A stretch of DNA of 8,301 nt from an uncultured Litorilinea sp. (GCA_946885925.1 CAMPHP010000100.1:1-8301), one strand, 5' to 3'; numbered from the stretch's first letter, positions 1 through 6,665 are shown. A program made the numbers and translations. The notes: generated from the sequence alone by a model not told the origin.

Positions 1-2
1 TG

Positions 3-131
3 TTGGGCGCGCTAGGGCTGGGGGTGTTGAGTTGGGCCGGTCGCACTCCTGCTGTGACGACTCTGCCTGCACCGGCATCCGCGCTGCCAGCAAATCTGCC
101 CAGTAATTACTCGACGAATGATGAACCATGA
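3..131 (+). CDS. C-terminal end of an unrecognised, possibly membrane-anchored protein (5' partial)
   Basis: This frame is open from the left edge and reads 42 codons before TGA at 129-131. The first visible residues are hydrophobic (LGALGLGVLSWAG), like the end of a membrane segment. They are followed by a Pro/Ala/Thr-rich tail (TPAVTTLPAPASALP) ending in a polar SNYSTNDEP. The stop overlaps the tsaD start in the sequence ATGA (128-131), the usual sign of translational coupling, so the two genes are probably cotranscribed. Frame 1 stops at once and frame 2 stops near 104 with an unlikely Cys/Arg-rich composition, which is why frame 3 was chosen. Too little is present to name a family. A membrane protein with a short exposed tail is an inference from composition alone. 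Confidence 0.55.
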   Translation: MGALGLGVLSWAGRTPAVTTLPAPASALPANLPSNYSTNDEP

Positions 132-1192
132 CCAAAATTCTTGCGATTGAAACCAGTTGTGATGAAACTGCCGCCGCGGTAATCGTGGATGGACGCACAA
201 TTGTGTCGAATGTAGTGGCAACGCAGATCGAACTCCACCGGCGTTTTGGCGGTGTCTTTCCCGAAGTTGCCAGCCGCCAGCATGTGCTATCGATCCAGCC
301 AGTGATTCAACAGGCATTGGATCAAGCAGGGCTAGAGGGTGTAGAGGGGCTAGATGCCGTTGCTGTGACGCACGGGCCTGGGCTGGCGGGGAGCTTGCTG
401 GTAGGGGTAAACGCTGCAAAAGGGTTGACCTTTGCCTCTGGGTTGCCATTGCTTCCCATCAACCACCTGGAAGGGCACATCTATTCCAACTGGCTTGTAC
501 CGCCCCAATCGCAGACGCCGCCTGCCCAGGATCTCTTTCCTACCCTCGTGTTGATCGTCTCCGGCGGGCATACCGAGTTAATTCTCATGTTGGGTCATGG
601 ACGCTACCGGCGCATTGGCGGCACGTTGGATGACGCCGCGGGTGAGGCGTTTGACAAGGTGGCGCGCTTGCTGGAGTTGGGCTTTCCGGGTGGTCCTGCC
701 ATCCAGCGCGCCGCTGCACAAGGCGACCCTACACGCTATCCCCTGCCGCGTCCTTTGATGAACCATGATGAGCATCGCTTCAATTTCAGCTTTTCCGGCC
801 TCAAGACAGCAGTGCTAAATCTCACGCGCCAGTTGCAGCGTGAAGGGGTGAATCCCACTGATACCCAGGTGGCGGCGGATATTGCTGCATCGTTTCAGCA
901 CGTGGTGGCTGATGTCTTGGTGAGCAAGACGGTGGATGCGGCGCGAGAATTTGGCGTGCAACAAGTTTGCATTTGTGGCGGGGTCAGCGCCAATGTCGAG
1001 CTGCGCACGATGGCACAAGCTGCGTTCGACGCGGAGGGCTTACCTCTCTACATTCCGCCTCTTTCCCTTTGCACCGACAATGCTGCTATGATTGGTGCGG
1101 CGGCTTACTACCGCTTGCAGAATGATCCGGACGCGGTGGGTGATTTGGGGGTGGATGTGCACGCAAATCTGCCGCTGGTGGAAGCTTCCTGA
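128..1192 (+). CDS. tsaD: tRNA N6-adenosine threonylcarbamoyltransferase TsaD
   Basis: TsaD transfers the threonylcarbamoyl group from threonylcarbamoyl-AMP to A37 of ANN-decoding tRNAs (t6A), acting in the cytoplasm with TsaB and TsaE, neither of which is in the window. The 354-aa length is normal for the family. Visible motifs in order are: N-terminal LAIETSCDETAAA (ASKHA phosphate-1 region, residues 5-17); FPEVASRQH (44-52); HGPGLAGSLLVG (82-93); the metal-binding HLEGH (H113, H117; HMEGH is the more common form); VSGGHTEL (144-151); FSFSGLKTAV (220-229); CGGVSAN (283-289, adenosine motif); and CTDNAAMIG (315-323), whose Asp317 is the third metal ligand. The ATG at 128 places the first motif at the usual distance from the N-terminus. 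There is no clear Shine-Dalgarno, which fits coupling to the upstream gene through the ATGA overlap. All key residues are present, so it should be functional. Confidence 0.97.
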   Translation: MTKILAIETSCDETAAAVIVDGRTIVSNVVATQIELHRRFGGVFPEVASRQHVLSIQPVIQQALDQAGLEGVEGLDAVAVTHGPGLAGSLLVGVNAAKGLTFASGLPLLPINHLEGHIYSNWLVPPQSQTPPAQDLFPTLVLIVSGGHTELILMLGHGRYRRIGGTLDDAAGEAFDKVARLLELGFPGGPAIQRAAAQGDPTRYPLPRPLMNHDEHRFNFSFSGLKTAVLNLTRQLQREGVNPTDTQVAADIAASFQHVVADVLVSKTVDAAREFGVQQVCICGGVSANVELRTMAQAAFDAEGLPLYIPPLSLCTDNAAMIGAAAYYRLQNDPDAVGDLGVDVHANLPLVEAS

Positions 1193-1220
1193 TCCCTATT
1201 TGTCTCCCGGAGCAAATGAT

Positions 1221-1613
1221 ATGATCCCCGCCGTGGAACCGTTAGAATGTGTAGCGTTCATGTTAGTTGATGGGGATCGCCTCCTCGTCGAAAAGCGGAG
1301 TGCTACAAAGAAGCTCCTGCCTGGTGCGATTGCAGTTCCCGGTGGTCATCTGGAACAAGGTGAGGATTTAGAAACCGCTCTGTTGCGTGAACTAAGCGAG
1401 GAATTGGATATTACGCCGCAGAGATTTTCCTACGTTTGCACTTTGTTACACCAAGCATAGTAATATCGGAGAATTCACTAATTTGTTATCGAGAGTTGGT
1501 TTGTTGAACTGTAAACGAATGAAGCGGAATCATTACAGTGGATTCCACTTGATGACTTGAGCGTACTTGACCTAGAGATCGATATTTTAGCAGTGCAAAC
1601 GTACTTGCAGTAA
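1221..1613 (+). pseudogene. Nudix hydrolase gene, disrupted in its C-terminal half
   Basis: From ATG 1221 (GGAG at 1209-1212, 8-nt spacing) the frame reads 79 codons to TAG at 1458. It contains a Nudix box at residues 42-64: G42, E48, R56-E57, E60-E61, with Asp63 where Gly is usual. This motif binds the metal and cleaves nucleoside diphosphate-X bonds. Nudix domains are normally about 130-150 aa, so the frame is too short. Beyond the stop, the same frame gives family-like sequence: FVIESW (1482-1499), then NEAESLQWIPLDDL (1518-1559), then SVLDLEIDILAVQTYLQ ending at TAA 1611-1613. Stops interrupt it at 1458, 1461, 1479 and 1512. Around 1459-1485 the plausible coding (SNIGEFTNL) is in the +1 frame, suggesting two compensating indels. 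The 1512 TAA could be one change from CAA or CAG. A 79-aa product might still be made but would lack part of the Nudix fold. Substrate unknown. Confidence 0.8.
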
Positions 1614-1752
1614 GTATCTCTGGTATTCTGCTAGTCATGCACAGATATACGATTAGCTTCTAACCACACTGTAATCGCTGATAGGGTCATCTCTCCACGA
1701 GTGACAGCTAGCGTAAATTTCTTTAATTCCGTATTTTAAGCACACTCTTAGC

Positions 1753-1968
1753 TCACTGAATGCGCCGGTACTCATACCCGCCTTTCTTAATGAATTGGTC
1801 AAAGTATCTACCGTGTGAGCTTGCAGCCATAAGCCCCTCGTAGAGTGCAGCAGGCACACCATAGTATTGATAGACTCCTCCACTGTGGAACTCGACTTCC
1901 AGAACCTGTGTAGCAGGATCGTATCCGACCGATACTAGATTTGATGATGAAACTTGTTCCCTTAACAT
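1753..1968 (-). CDS. KTSC-domain small protein
   Basis: This 71-aa protein consists almost entirely of a KTSC domain, named for its occurrence at the C-terminus of some lysyl-tRNA synthetases; its molecular role is not established. Recognisable pattern: VSSSNLVSVGYDPATQVL (residues 6-23), then VEFHSGGVYQYYGVPAALYE, then a SHGRYFDQFIKKGGYEYRRI end. These match the family's usual SSNI-x-x-xGYD, F-x-x-G-x-x-Y-x-Y-x-x-VP, and S-x-G-x-x-F-x-x-x-I-x-x-x-Y-x-x-x-R-I features. The ATG at 1968 was chosen because it has a purine-rich AAAAGGGGGG (1985-1976) 7 nt upstream and because the domain begins directly after it. A longer reading from TTG at 2046 would add 26 residues. It lies downstream of the Gre-domain gene on the same strand with a 153-bp gap, so cotranscription is possible but not shown. 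Confidence 0.82.
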   Translation of the reverse strand: MLREQVSSSNLVSVGYDPATQVLEVEFHSGGVYQYYGVPAALYEGLMAASSHGRYFDQFIKKGGYEYRRIQ

Positions 1969-1975
1969 AAGTGAA

Positions 1976-1985
1976 CCCCCCTTTT
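1976..1985 (-). promoter_or_regulatory. Ribosome binding site deciding the KTSC gene start
   Basis: On the minus strand the run AAAAGGGGGG sits 7 nt before the ATG at 1968. It supports that ATG over the TTG at 2046, where no comparable purine tract was noted. Confidence 0.6.
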
Positions 1986-2121
1986 GAACATCAGGTGCAG
2001 TGTCGACAAACCTCCAGCCAGGCTCTCCATTAAGATTTGACAGCAAGATTTGGCAGATACAATGAACTCGTTATTTTAACATTTTGTGTTGAAGCATTGT
2101 ACTGACCCCGATTCGTTAGCC

Positions 2122-2544
2122 CTATTCTTCAGCATCATCCTCTGACTCCTTCTCCACCTCATCCGTACTATAATCGCCCCATTTACCACTATAGGATGAT
2201 GCGAACATGTCGGCGTTGGTGCGTTCAGCCTTGCGAATAGCTTCGTCTAGGACGGCATGGCGGCGCGCCGCGGCATCATCGCCAACTTTATTTTCGAGCG
2301 GGTGTGCGCTGATGATTCGCACCTGGCAAATGTCACCCATGACATAGGGGACTACATCCCCTACAAACTTGCCGCGGATAGCTTTGCCCAACGGCGAATT
2401 GACACTCAATCGCCCACTCGCAAAATCTGCCGCGCTATCTCCAACGAGATCGAACTCTAGCGACTCGCTATTGCCTTCCTCGTCAATTAGCGCCACCGCG
2501 ACATGAGAATCTTGCCCGACCTGTGTACGTGGCTTGTCACTCAT
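2122..2544 (-). CDS. Standalone GreA/GreB C-terminal-domain protein with acidic tail
   Basis: The 140-aa product carries the FKBP-like C-terminal domain of Gre transcript-cleavage factors: VAVALIDEEGNSESLEFDLVG (about residues 15-35, given here as a region), then the hallmark SVNSPLGKAIRGKFVGDVV (47-65) and QVRIISA (74-80). It lacks the N-terminal coiled coil that carries the catalytic acidic tip in GreA/GreB, so RNA cleavage through RNA polymerase's secondary channel is not expected. Binding to RNA polymerase is an inference from the domain. After residue 80 it has a helix-like charged segment, a distinctive aromatic/Gly patch (MFASSYSGKWGDYSTDE, 113-129) and a strongly acidic end (EKESEDDAEE). 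The ATG at 2544 was chosen over TTG 2559 because GGAGGGG lies 6 nt upstream. It is divergent from the ABC operon across 244 bp. It is not a full greA, so no symbol is given. Confidence 0.85.
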   Translation of the reverse strand: MSDKPRTQVGQDSHVAVALIDEEGNSESLEFDLVGDSAADFASGRLSVNSPLGKAIRGKFVGDVVPYVMGDICQVRIISAHPLENKVGDDAAARRHAVLDEAIRKAERTNADMFASSYSGKWGDYSTDEVEKESEDDAEE

Positions 2545-2550
2545 GGTTTG

Positions 2551-2557
2551 CCCCTCC
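2551..2557 (-). promoter_or_regulatory. Strong Shine-Dalgarno for the Gre-domain gene
   Basis: The minus-strand sequence GGAGGGG lies 6 nt before ATG 2544. It decides the start over the TTG at 2559, which lies inside or before this site. Confidence 0.75.
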
Positions 2558-2650
2558 AATTTCTTGTCTCAGAATGTATCTATCTTACCACTGTTACACC
2601 AACCTATCAGTAGAAGATGTGAGTTTGCCTGCTGAATGCCAATTGGCGAT

Positions 2651-2679
2651 TTGACATGAAGGCATGATCTCGCTAAAGT
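2651..2679 (+). promoter_or_regulatory. Candidate sigma70-type promoter for the ABC exporter operon
   Basis: A perfect -35 TTGACA (2651-2656) is followed after 17 bp by TAAAGT (2674-2679), which matches 4 of 6 bases of TATAAT. Transcription would start near 2686, giving a leader of roughly 100 nt before the first ABC gene. The downstream palindrome starts exactly there. A better-looking TAAAAT (2683-2688) exists, but its spacing from this -35 is too long. Confidence 0.5.
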
Positions 2680-2685
2680 TCGTAA

Positions 2686-2708
2686 AATAGTTTGATAGAC
2701 AAACTATT
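2686..2708. promoter_or_regulatory. Perfect 23-bp palindrome, probable repressor operator (MarR-like)
   Basis: AATAGTTTG (2686-2694) and CAAACTATT (2700-2708) are exact reverse complements separated by 5 bp (ATAGA). The symmetry, AT-rich half-sites and length resemble operators of MarR-family dimers. It begins at the predicted transcription start of the ABC operon, where a bound repressor would block initiation. There is no GC-rich stem or T-run, so it is not a terminator. The regulator itself is not in the window. Family assignment is inferred from site architecture only. Confidence 0.6.
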
Positions 2709-2788
2709 ACTCTTGCCTTCACCCACGCCTGAGATTGCTCCCACTCCCGATCAAGGGCGGATTTACCTAGCTAACCTATGAGGCGCAT

Positions 2789-4675
2789 ATGCGAGCCTTG
2801 CGAGAGATTAGTCGTTTCGTGCTGCCCTATCGATGGGCATTGATTTTTGGGCTGCTTACCACAGTCCTGCCCGTGGTGATGGAGTTATTGGTGCCACGAT
2901 TGCTGCAATATGTCATTGACCAGGGCATCGAAGCTGGCAACATGAACGTGGTCTGGTCGGGCAGTGCGTGGATGTTTGGCAGCGCCATCCTAGGGGCTGT
3001 GGCTACGCTGGGGCAGGGGATCTGTCGCGCCCAGTTGTCGCAGGGGATTGCCTATGACATGCGTAATACCTTGTTCTCGCATATCCAGTCGCTTTCCTTT
3101 GCCAACCTTGACAAGATGCAGACCGGGCAGTTGATGACCCGCCTCTCTAGTGATGTGGATGTGGTGCGGATGTTTGCCAGTGCCGGACTGGCTTTGCTGA
3201 TTCGTGCCCTCCTGATGATCCTGGGCAGTTTGGTCATGGCCTTTTTGACTGATTGGCGGCTTTCGCTGATCGTGATCGTGATGCTGCTGGCGGCATCTGT
3301 TGTCATTCGCCAGATCCTCGTGACTGTGCAACCCCTCTTTGCTGTGGTACAACAAAAACTCTCCGCCCTCAACACCACCGTCCAAGAGAATCTGGCGGGC
3401 GTACAGGTGGTGAAAGCCTTTGTGCGCGAGCCTTTTGCCATTGAGCAATTTGAGCAGGGTAACGTCGATTATTTGAAGGAAAACATTCGGGTGGGGCGGC
3501 TCTTGGCGCTGGCAATCCCCTTGTTGGCCTTAGTGACGAATGTGGGCATGGTCGCGGTGATTTGGTTTGGGGGTGCCGATGCCATTAGTGGACGTTTGAG
3601 TGTTGGGGAATTGGTGGCCTTTAACAATTATCTGTTGATCGGCATGGCTCCCTTGCTGCTCTTGAGCAACATCCTCGCCATGGTCTCACGCGCGGCTGTC
3701 TCTGCCGAACGCATCCTTGATTTGCTCAACACCCAACCTGCTATCCAGACCGTAGCTGAACCCTATCATAGCGACCAGTTAGCGGGGCAAGTGGTCTTTG
3801 AGGATGTCTCATTTCGCTATCGCAATGGGCGTAATGGCGATAGCCCTCAGGGAGATCATCAAGGCGAGAGTCAAGCCAATGGCGATGGCTATCGGGCAAG
3901 CGTGCATCAGAATGGAGATGGCACTGTGCCTGCCCCTGCTTCTGTAACGAGTGTGGAAGCAGGCAATGACGAAGTGTTAGACGACGTAAGCTTCACTGTT
4001 TCTCCGGGCCAATCGGTGGCGCTTTTAGGTGCAACCGGGTCGGGCAAGAGTACGCTGGTTAACCTGATTCCCCGCTTTTATGATGTGACAGCAGGGCGTA
4101 TTCTGATTGATGGCGTTGATGTGCGCCAGTGGGCCCCCGATTCGTTGCGTGCACAAATTGGTGTGGTATTGCAGCAGACGACTCTCTTCAGTGGCACCAT
4201 CCGTCAGAATATTGCTTTTGGGCGGCCCGATGCGTCGCTGGATGAAGTGATTGCAGCAGCCAAGGCAGCACAGGCCCATGACTTCATCAGCGCCATGCTC
4301 GATGGTTATGAGAGCCAGGTGGAAGAACGAGGTGTCAACTTGTCGGGCGGGCAGCGACAACGCATCGCTATTGCGCGGGCTCTATTGGTTGCACCAAGCA
4401 TTTTGATCCTGGATGACAGCACCAGCGCCGTGGACATGGATACTGAGTTTAAGATTCAGCAAGCCCTGGATACATTAATGCAGGGGCGCACTACGTTTAT
4501 CGTCGCCCAGCGCATTAGCAGTGTGCTCAAGGCCGACCAGATTTTGGTTTTGGATGCAGGGCGCATCGCAGCCCAAGGCACGCATCGTCAACTTCTCTCC
4601 TCTAGCCCCATCTACCGCGAAATCTATCAGTCTCAACTTGGCAGCAATGGTGCTATTGCTGCTATGGATGCATGA
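2789..4675 (+). CDS. Heterodimeric ABC exporter, degenerate-site subunit (TMD-NBD half transporter)
   Basis: This 628-aa inner-membrane half transporter has about six membrane segments (roughly residues 15-40, 57-80, 131-153, 157-180, 238-262 and 272-298) followed by a nucleotide-binding domain. NBD motifs: A-loop Tyr344, Walker A GATGSGKST (414-422, Lys420), Q-loop in VVLQQTTLF, signature LSGGQ (518-522), and Walker B ILILDD (Asp542). The catalytic Glu position is Asp543, and the H-loop residue is Gln574 (FIVAQR) instead of His. These substitutions mark the degenerate subunit of heterodimeric exporters such as TM287/288, BmrCD or TAP. Its own LSGGQ should complete the active site of the partner encoded next. 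An extra hydrophilic stretch of about 48 residues (346-394, rich in Gly, Asn, Asp and Gln) separates the A-loop from the next beta strand (VLDDVSF). The start is supported by TGAGG at 2779-2783. The substrate cannot be read from sequence; drugs, lipids or peptides are family possibilities. Confidence 0.95.
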   Translation: MRALREISRFVLPYRWALIFGLLTTVLPVVMELLVPRLLQYVIDQGIEAGNMNVVWSGSAWMFGSAILGAVATLGQGICRAQLSQGIAYDMRNTLFSHIQSLSFANLDKMQTGQLMTRLSSDVDVVRMFASAGLALLIRALLMILGSLVMAFLTDWRLSLIVIVMLLAASVVIRQILVTVQPLFAVVQQKLSALNTTVQENLAGVQVVKAFVREPFAIEQFEQGNVDYLKENIRVGRLLALAIPLLALVTNVGMVAVIWFGGADAISGRLSVGELVAFNNYLLIGMAPLLLLSNILAMVSRAAVSAERILDLLNTQPAIQTVAEPYHSDQLAGQVVFEDVSFRYRNGRNGDSPQGDHQGESQANGDGYRASVHQNGDGTVPAPASVTSVEAGNDEVLDDVSFTVSPGQSVALLGATGSGKSTLVNLIPRFYDVTAGRILIDGVDVRQWAPDSLRAQIGVVLQQTTLFSGTIRQNIAFGRPDASLDEVIAAAKAAQAHDFISAMLDGYESQVEERGVNLSGGQRQRIAIARALLVAPSILILDDSTSAVDMDTEFKIQQALDTLMQGRTTFIVAQRISSVLKADQILVLDAGRIAAQGTHRQLLSSSPIYREIYQSQLGSNGAIAAMDA

Positions 4676-4707
4676 CTGTAGATAGATTAACCTGTAGATA
4701 GATTAAG
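4676..4707. repeat. Two tandem copies of a 16-bp unit in the ABC intergenic gap
   Basis: CTGTAGATAGATTAAC (4676-4691) is followed directly by CTGTAGATAGATTAAG (4692-4707), identical except for the last base. It begins right after the stop codon of the first ABC gene. It looks like a simple duplication, and no function is evident. Confidence 0.85.
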
Positions 4708-4775
4708 AGGCCGGCGTTTGATGGGGTATTGGAACAGATGGTGGGGTTATATGGACGCTCGCGTAGACAATAGAA

Positions 4776-6623
4776 ATGAAGGAATCCATGAGCCAAGATA
4801 GAGCAAACCAGCAGCCTATTCGCTTGGGAATGGGGGGCGGCGGGCGTCTGACCGGTGAAGCCGCGCAGGATACGCGGGCGACGCTGCGTACGCTGCTGAA
4901 CTATTTAGGCCCCTATCGCCGCATGCTGTTGCTGGTGGCGGTGCTGGTGCTCATTGTTACTGCTGCCAATTTGATGGGGCCAATTCTGGTTGGGCGAGCC
5001 ATTGACGAATATGTCATCCCGCGCGACCTGCACGGGCTGGCACAACTCTCGCTTACACTGCTTGGTGTGTATGTGGTGGCTGGCGCGGCTTCAATCGTCC
5101 AGGGCTGGCTCATGGTCAACGTTGCTCAAGGGCTGGTTGCCGATATTCGCAGCGAACTCTTTGCCCATCTCCAACAGCTTTCGATGGCCTTTTTTGACCG
5201 GCGTTCAGTGGGCGATCTAATGAGCCGGGTCGCTAATGACACAGACACCATCAACAGCACCCTTTCCAATGGGCTGATCGAGTTTACAACCAACATTCTC
5301 ACCCTAGGTGGGATTATGGTTGCCATGTTCTTTCTAAATTGGCAACTGGCAACGGGGACGCTGATTTTGCTCCCCATCATGCTCTGGATTACGGGCGAGG
5401 TGACACGACGCAGCCGTGTGCTCTTCCGTGATGTACAGCGCAATCTTGGCACGCTCAGTAGTGTCATGGAAGAAAACATTGCGGGCTTGCGCTCCATTCA
5501 AGCTTTTGCGCGCGAGGAGGAGACGCAGGAGCAATTCCGCGCGGTCAACGCTGCCAATCGGGACGCTGGCATTAAGGCCGATGTGATTATTGCTGCGCTT
5601 GGCCCCATGTTTACAACCATGAGCACCATCACCATTGCCGCAACCGCGTTGTTGGGTGGCTGGCTTGCGCTACGCGGCGTGGTCGAGGTGGGGGTGATTA
5701 CGACCTTTGTGATCTACATTATGAACTTTTTCCGGCCCATGCGCGGAATTGCGATGCTCTACAACCAGTTGCAGTCATCACTGGCAGGAGCCGAGCGCAT
5801 TTTTGCCATCTTGGCGGAAAAGCCTTCTGTGCAAGACAAGGCTGACGCGCTGCCCCTGCCCGCCATCCGGGGCGAGGTGCGTTTTGAGGATGTAGATTTT
5901 GCCTATGCCGCAGACAAGCCAGTGCTAATGGATGTGAATCTTGAAGCGCAGCCTGGGCAGACTATTGCTTTGGTGGGGCCAACGGGTGCGGGCAAGACCA
6001 CAATCATTAACCTGCTTAGCCGCTTCTACGATGTCACCAGCGGTGCGATCTATGTAGATGGGCACGATATTCGTACGGTGCAACAGGCATCATTACGCCG
6101 CCAACTTGGCATTGTGCTGCAAGATACCTTTCTCTTCTCAGCAACGGTGATGGACAACATCCGCTATGGGCGGCTGGATGCCACGGATGATGAGGTGATA
6201 GCTGCGGCACGACTTGCCAATGCCGACCGTTTTATCCGGCTGCTGCCCCAGGGCTACCAGACCAAAGTCTCTGAGCGCGGGCATAACTTCAGCCAGGGGC
6301 AGCGCCAACTGCTTGCGATTGCGCGTGCGATTCTCGCTGATCCTCGTATTCTGATTTTGGATGAGGCAACCAGCAGCGTGGATACGCGCACGGAGATGCA
6401 CATTCAGGAGGCATTGTTGAATTTGCTCAAAGGCCGCACAGCCTTTGTGATTGCCCATCGCTTGAGCACCATCCTCAACGCCGACCAAGTGTTGGTGGTC
6501 AACGATCACCGCATTATCGAGCGCGGCACTCATGAAGAACTCTTGGCCCAACAGGGGTTCTATTACCAACTCTATACGAGCCAGTATAAGCGCATGGAGA
6601 TGGTCATGGCGGCGAGTGATTGA
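4776..6623 (+). CDS. Heterodimeric ABC exporter, catalytic-site subunit (TMD-NBD half transporter)
   Basis: This 615-aa half transporter is the partner of the gene 100 bp upstream. A polar Gly-rich N-terminus (GMGGGGRLTGE) precedes about six membrane segments (roughly 50-70, 90-113, 168-187, 190-208, 275-297 and 303-320) and an NBD. NBD motifs: Walker A GPTGAGKTT (401-409, Lys407), Q-loop VLQDTFLF, Walker B ILILDE (Asp529, catalytic Glu530), D-loop SSVD, and H-loop His561 (VIAHRLS), all consensus. The signature is altered to FSQGQ (505-509) in place of LSGGQ. That signature faces the first subunit's Walker motifs, so the defects of both proteins fall in one ATP site and the other site is fully consensus. 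This is strong evidence that the two work as one heterodimer in the cytoplasmic membrane. The start is uncertain: ATG 4788 has AAGGA (4779-4783) only 4 nt upstream, while ATG 4776 lacks a clear site. The two starts differ by four residues. Confidence 0.95.
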   Translation: MKESMSQDRANQQPIRLGMGGGGRLTGEAAQDTRATLRTLLNYLGPYRRMLLLVAVLVLIVTAANLMGPILVGRAIDEYVIPRDLHGLAQLSLTLLGVYVVAGAASIVQGWLMVNVAQGLVADIRSELFAHLQQLSMAFFDRRSVGDLMSRVANDTDTINSTLSNGLIEFTTNILTLGGIMVAMFFLNWQLATGTLILLPIMLWITGEVTRRSRVLFRDVQRNLGTLSSVMEENIAGLRSIQAFAREEETQEQFRAVNAANRDAGIKADVIIAALGPMFTTMSTITIAATALLGGWLALRGVVEVGVITTFVIYIMNFFRPMRGIAMLYNQLQSSLAGAERIFAILAEKPSVQDKADALPLPAIRGEVRFEDVDFAYAADKPVLMDVNLEAQPGQTIALVGPTGAGKTTIINLLSRFYDVTSGAIYVDGHDIRTVQQASLRRQLGIVLQDTFLFSATVMDNIRYGRLDATDDEVIAAARLANADRFIRLLPQGYQTKVSERGHNFSQGQRQLLAIARAILADPRILILDEATSSVDTRTEMHIQEALLNLLKGRTAFVIAHRLSTILNADQVLVVNDHRIIERGTHEELLAQQGFYYQLYTSQYKRMEMVMAASD

Positions 6624-6665
6624 GAAGAATCCTCTGAATGCTCCACTGCGTAGAACTTAGGCGCG

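Noticed and set aside
12..449. Minus-strand 145-codon frame over the start of tsaD
   Set aside because: It is antisense to the well-supported tsaD and has a Gln/Arg/His/Pro-rich composition typical of shadow frames.
1092..1460. Longer Nudix reading starting inside tsaD
   Set aside because: The first 43 codons duplicate tsaD in another frame and are Trp/Arg-rich; the ATG at 1221 has a GGAG site and starts the family-like sequence.
1653..1883. Minus-strand 76-codon frame overlapping the end of the KTSC gene and reading through the spacer to 1653
   Set aside because: Most of it is the KTSC gene in another frame; the extension beyond 1753 has no recognised motif or ribosome binding site.
2560..2640. 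A promoter for the Gre-domain gene (TAAGAT-like box near 2585)
   Set aside because: No acceptable -35 at 15-19 bp spacing was found, so the call would rest on one weak hexamer.
2686..2708. The palindrome as a terminator for the minus-strand or plus-strand genes
   Set aside because: It is AT-rich with no T-tract and lies in a divergent promoter region, where an operator is the better explanation.
2990..3448. Minus-strand 152-codon frame inside the first ABC gene
   Set aside because: His/Gln/Lys-rich shadow of the ABC membrane domain with no motifs.
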